A stretch of 14,989 bases of DNA from Thermodesulfovibrionia bacterium (GTDB lineage Bacteria > Nitrospirota > Thermodesulfovibrionia > UBA6902): the NCBI GenBank assembly GCA_947258735.1, contig CAMYJJ010000047.1, forward strand, positions 1 to 14,989, given 5' to 3'. Shown here piece by piece: positions 14,063-14,989 of this stretch; position 1 is the stretch's first letter; every line of letters starts with the position of its first letter. A model generated the notes under the pieces. The model made no database searches, had not been told where the DNA came from, and was given only the letters and a program-made list of their open reading frames with translations. Both the position numbers and the translations under genes were made by a program.

Positions 14063-14428
14063 TTAATCCGGTTTTTCAAATACATCTTTAATTGCTGAAA
14101 AAAGTGTATCAGGGTCAAATGGTTTCTGTATAAAGTTAACAGCGCCTGATCGCAGCGCCTCAACAGCCGTGTCTACCGTGCTGTATCCACTTATCATGAT
14201 AACTTTTATGTGAGGCCAGGAAGACTTGATTTTACCGAGCACTTCTATGCCGTCCATATCAGGCATTTTGACGTCAAGCAAAACCAGATCATAAGGATCT
14301 TTTTCGAGCATTTCCAGTCCTTCACTTCCGCTGGAGGCAACACCGGTCTGGAACCCTTCGACCTGAAGGGCCCTTTCACAGCTCATTCTCACAATCTCTT
14401 CATCATCAATTACTAATATTTTTTTCAT
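14063..14428 (-). CDS. CheY-like single-domain response regulator
   Basis: This 121-residue stand-alone receiver has all phosphorylation residues: acidic pair D8/D9, acceptor D52 in LLDVKMPDMDG, S80 in the switch position and K102 in IQKPFDP. There is no output domain, so it acts by protein contact or as a phosphate shuttle. Its ATG overlaps the stop codon of the histidine kinase gene (ATGA), so the pair is expressed together and the kinase is the likely phosphate donor. It resembles the receiver parts of the two fusion proteins further along the run (SCERALQVEGF against SCKRILGAEGY and SCESVLRSEGY), which suggests duplication and possible cross-talk from one kinase. Confidence 0.92.
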   Translation of the reverse strand: MKKILVIDDEEIVRMSCERALQVEGFQTGVASSGSEGLEMLEKDPYDLVLLDVKMPDMDGIEVLGKIKSSWPHIKVIMISGYSTVDTAVEALRSGAVNFIQKPFDPDTLFSAIKDVFEKPD

Positions 14429-14989
14429 GCACTTTGTTCAGCCAATGGTAGTCTAACAAAAAAACTTGTGCCTTTACCAACAGTACTTTTCACCTTGATA
14501 TGACCTCCCAGGTGCTTGGCAATACCATGACTGACGGAAAGTCCCAGCCCTGTGCCCTTGCCTACCGGTTTGGTCGTGTAAAAGGGCTCGAAAAGTTTGG
14601 ACATATCCTCTTCTTTTATGCCGCAGCCTTCATCAGTAAACTCTATTTCAACAAATCCCCTGTTCTCTTCCTTGATGCTCCGGGTGGCAACACTGATGGT
14701 GCCCCTGCCGCTCATGGCATCAGCCGCATTAATAAACATGTTCAGAAAGATCTGCTGGAACTGTGACGTGTCCCCTGTGATAACGAAATGTCTGTCTTCA
14801 AGGTTGATCTCGAACTTGATATGATGAAACTTTGCCTGATTCTTAATCATGAAAATGGTCCGGCTAATTACATCATTGATATTAACATGTCCTTTTTCTG
14901 ATGGCGTAGCCCGGGCAAACGTCAGGAGGTTATTAATAATTTTGGAACACCTTTCTGACTGCTCGATGATAACTTTCAGGTCTTTTTCT
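14425..14989 (-). CDS. Sensor histidine kinase, C-terminal part (cut by window edge)
   Basis: The last 187 codons of a histidine kinase are present; the 5' part lies outside the window. At the edge the frame reads KDLKVIIEQSERCSKIINNL and LTFARATP, the second half of a HisKA dimerisation domain, so the phospho-acceptor His is just beyond position 14989. The catalytic ATPase domain has an N-box (QQIFLNMFINAADAM), G1 (FTDEGCGI), the F-box stretch LFEPFYTTKPVGKG and G2 (GTGLGLSVSHGIAKHLGG). The input domain is unknown. The ATG at 14850 is internal and not a real start. The stop overlaps the start of the CheY-like gene. Confidence 0.93.
   Translation of the reverse strand, partial: EKDLKVIIEQSERCSKIINNLLTFARATPSEKGHVNINDVISRTIFMIKNQAKFHHIKFEINLEDRHFVITGDTSQFQQIFLNMFINAADAMSGRGTISVATRSIKEENRGFVEIEFTDEGCGIKEEDMSKLFEPFYTTKPVGKGTGLGLSVSHGIAKHLGGHIKVKSTVGKGTSFFVRLPLAEQSA

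Noticed and set aside
14848..14850. ATG as start of a short ATPase gene at 14425-14850
   Set aside because: The frame continues upstream to the window edge through a HisKA-like helix, so this is an internal methionine of a histidine kinase.

Overview
The window is bacterial chromosome from what looks like an anaerobic Gram-negative of the Desulfobacterota/Nitrospirota type. This is an inference from three things: ExeA/GspB-type secretion genes (an outer membrane), a hydrogenase-style NADH-oxidising Fe-S module, and the dispersed palindromes between genes. The organism cannot be named from this sequence. Almost every gene lies on the minus strand, so transcription runs from high to low coordinates. 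The one exception is an ion channel gene.

Region 1 (1-2763): the 5' end of asparaginyl-tRNA synthetase at the left edge, preceded by gspB and gspA, which are translationally coupled. A degenerate 11-bp tandem repeat fills the gap between asnS and gspB. Region 2 (2764-4668): an AT-rich divergent promoter region, a voltage-gated-type K+ channel with a zinc-ribbon tail on the plus strand, a 149-bp MITE-like element with 15-bp inverted ends and CTAG flanks, and a small protein built of four 23-residue repeats whose stop codon lies in the MITE target site. A 383-bp gap with hairpins and no convincing gene follows.

Region 3 (4669-14989) is the main interest. It is a run of twelve minus-strand genes, in transcription order: sensor histidine kinase (5' end outside the window), CheY-like receiver, DRTGG-type protein, RsbW-like ATPase, second DRTGG-type protein, PHP phosphoesterase, second HATPase, receiver fused to a GcvH-like domain, receiver fused to a NuoE-type [2Fe-2S] domain, HndB-like [2Fe-2S] protein, NuoF-like flavoprotein with added Fe-S domains, and an 819-residue NuoG/FdhA-like protein.

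The last four genes would make a soluble NADH-oxidising complex with about eleven Fe-S clusters. The DRTGG/HATPase/PHP set is known from [FeFe]-hydrogenase operons of anaerobes. Here, however, the large subunit is a molybdopterin-fold protein in which the Cys/Sec-His pair of formate dehydrogenases reads Gln-Arg, and no hydrogenase is present. Receiver domains are attached directly to an electron-transfer subunit and to an H-protein-like domain, and both kinase and receiver genes sit at the head of the run. The simplest reading is a redox complex whose activity or assembly is switched by phosphorylation rather than through transcription. That reading is inference; the domains and residues are visible in the sequence.
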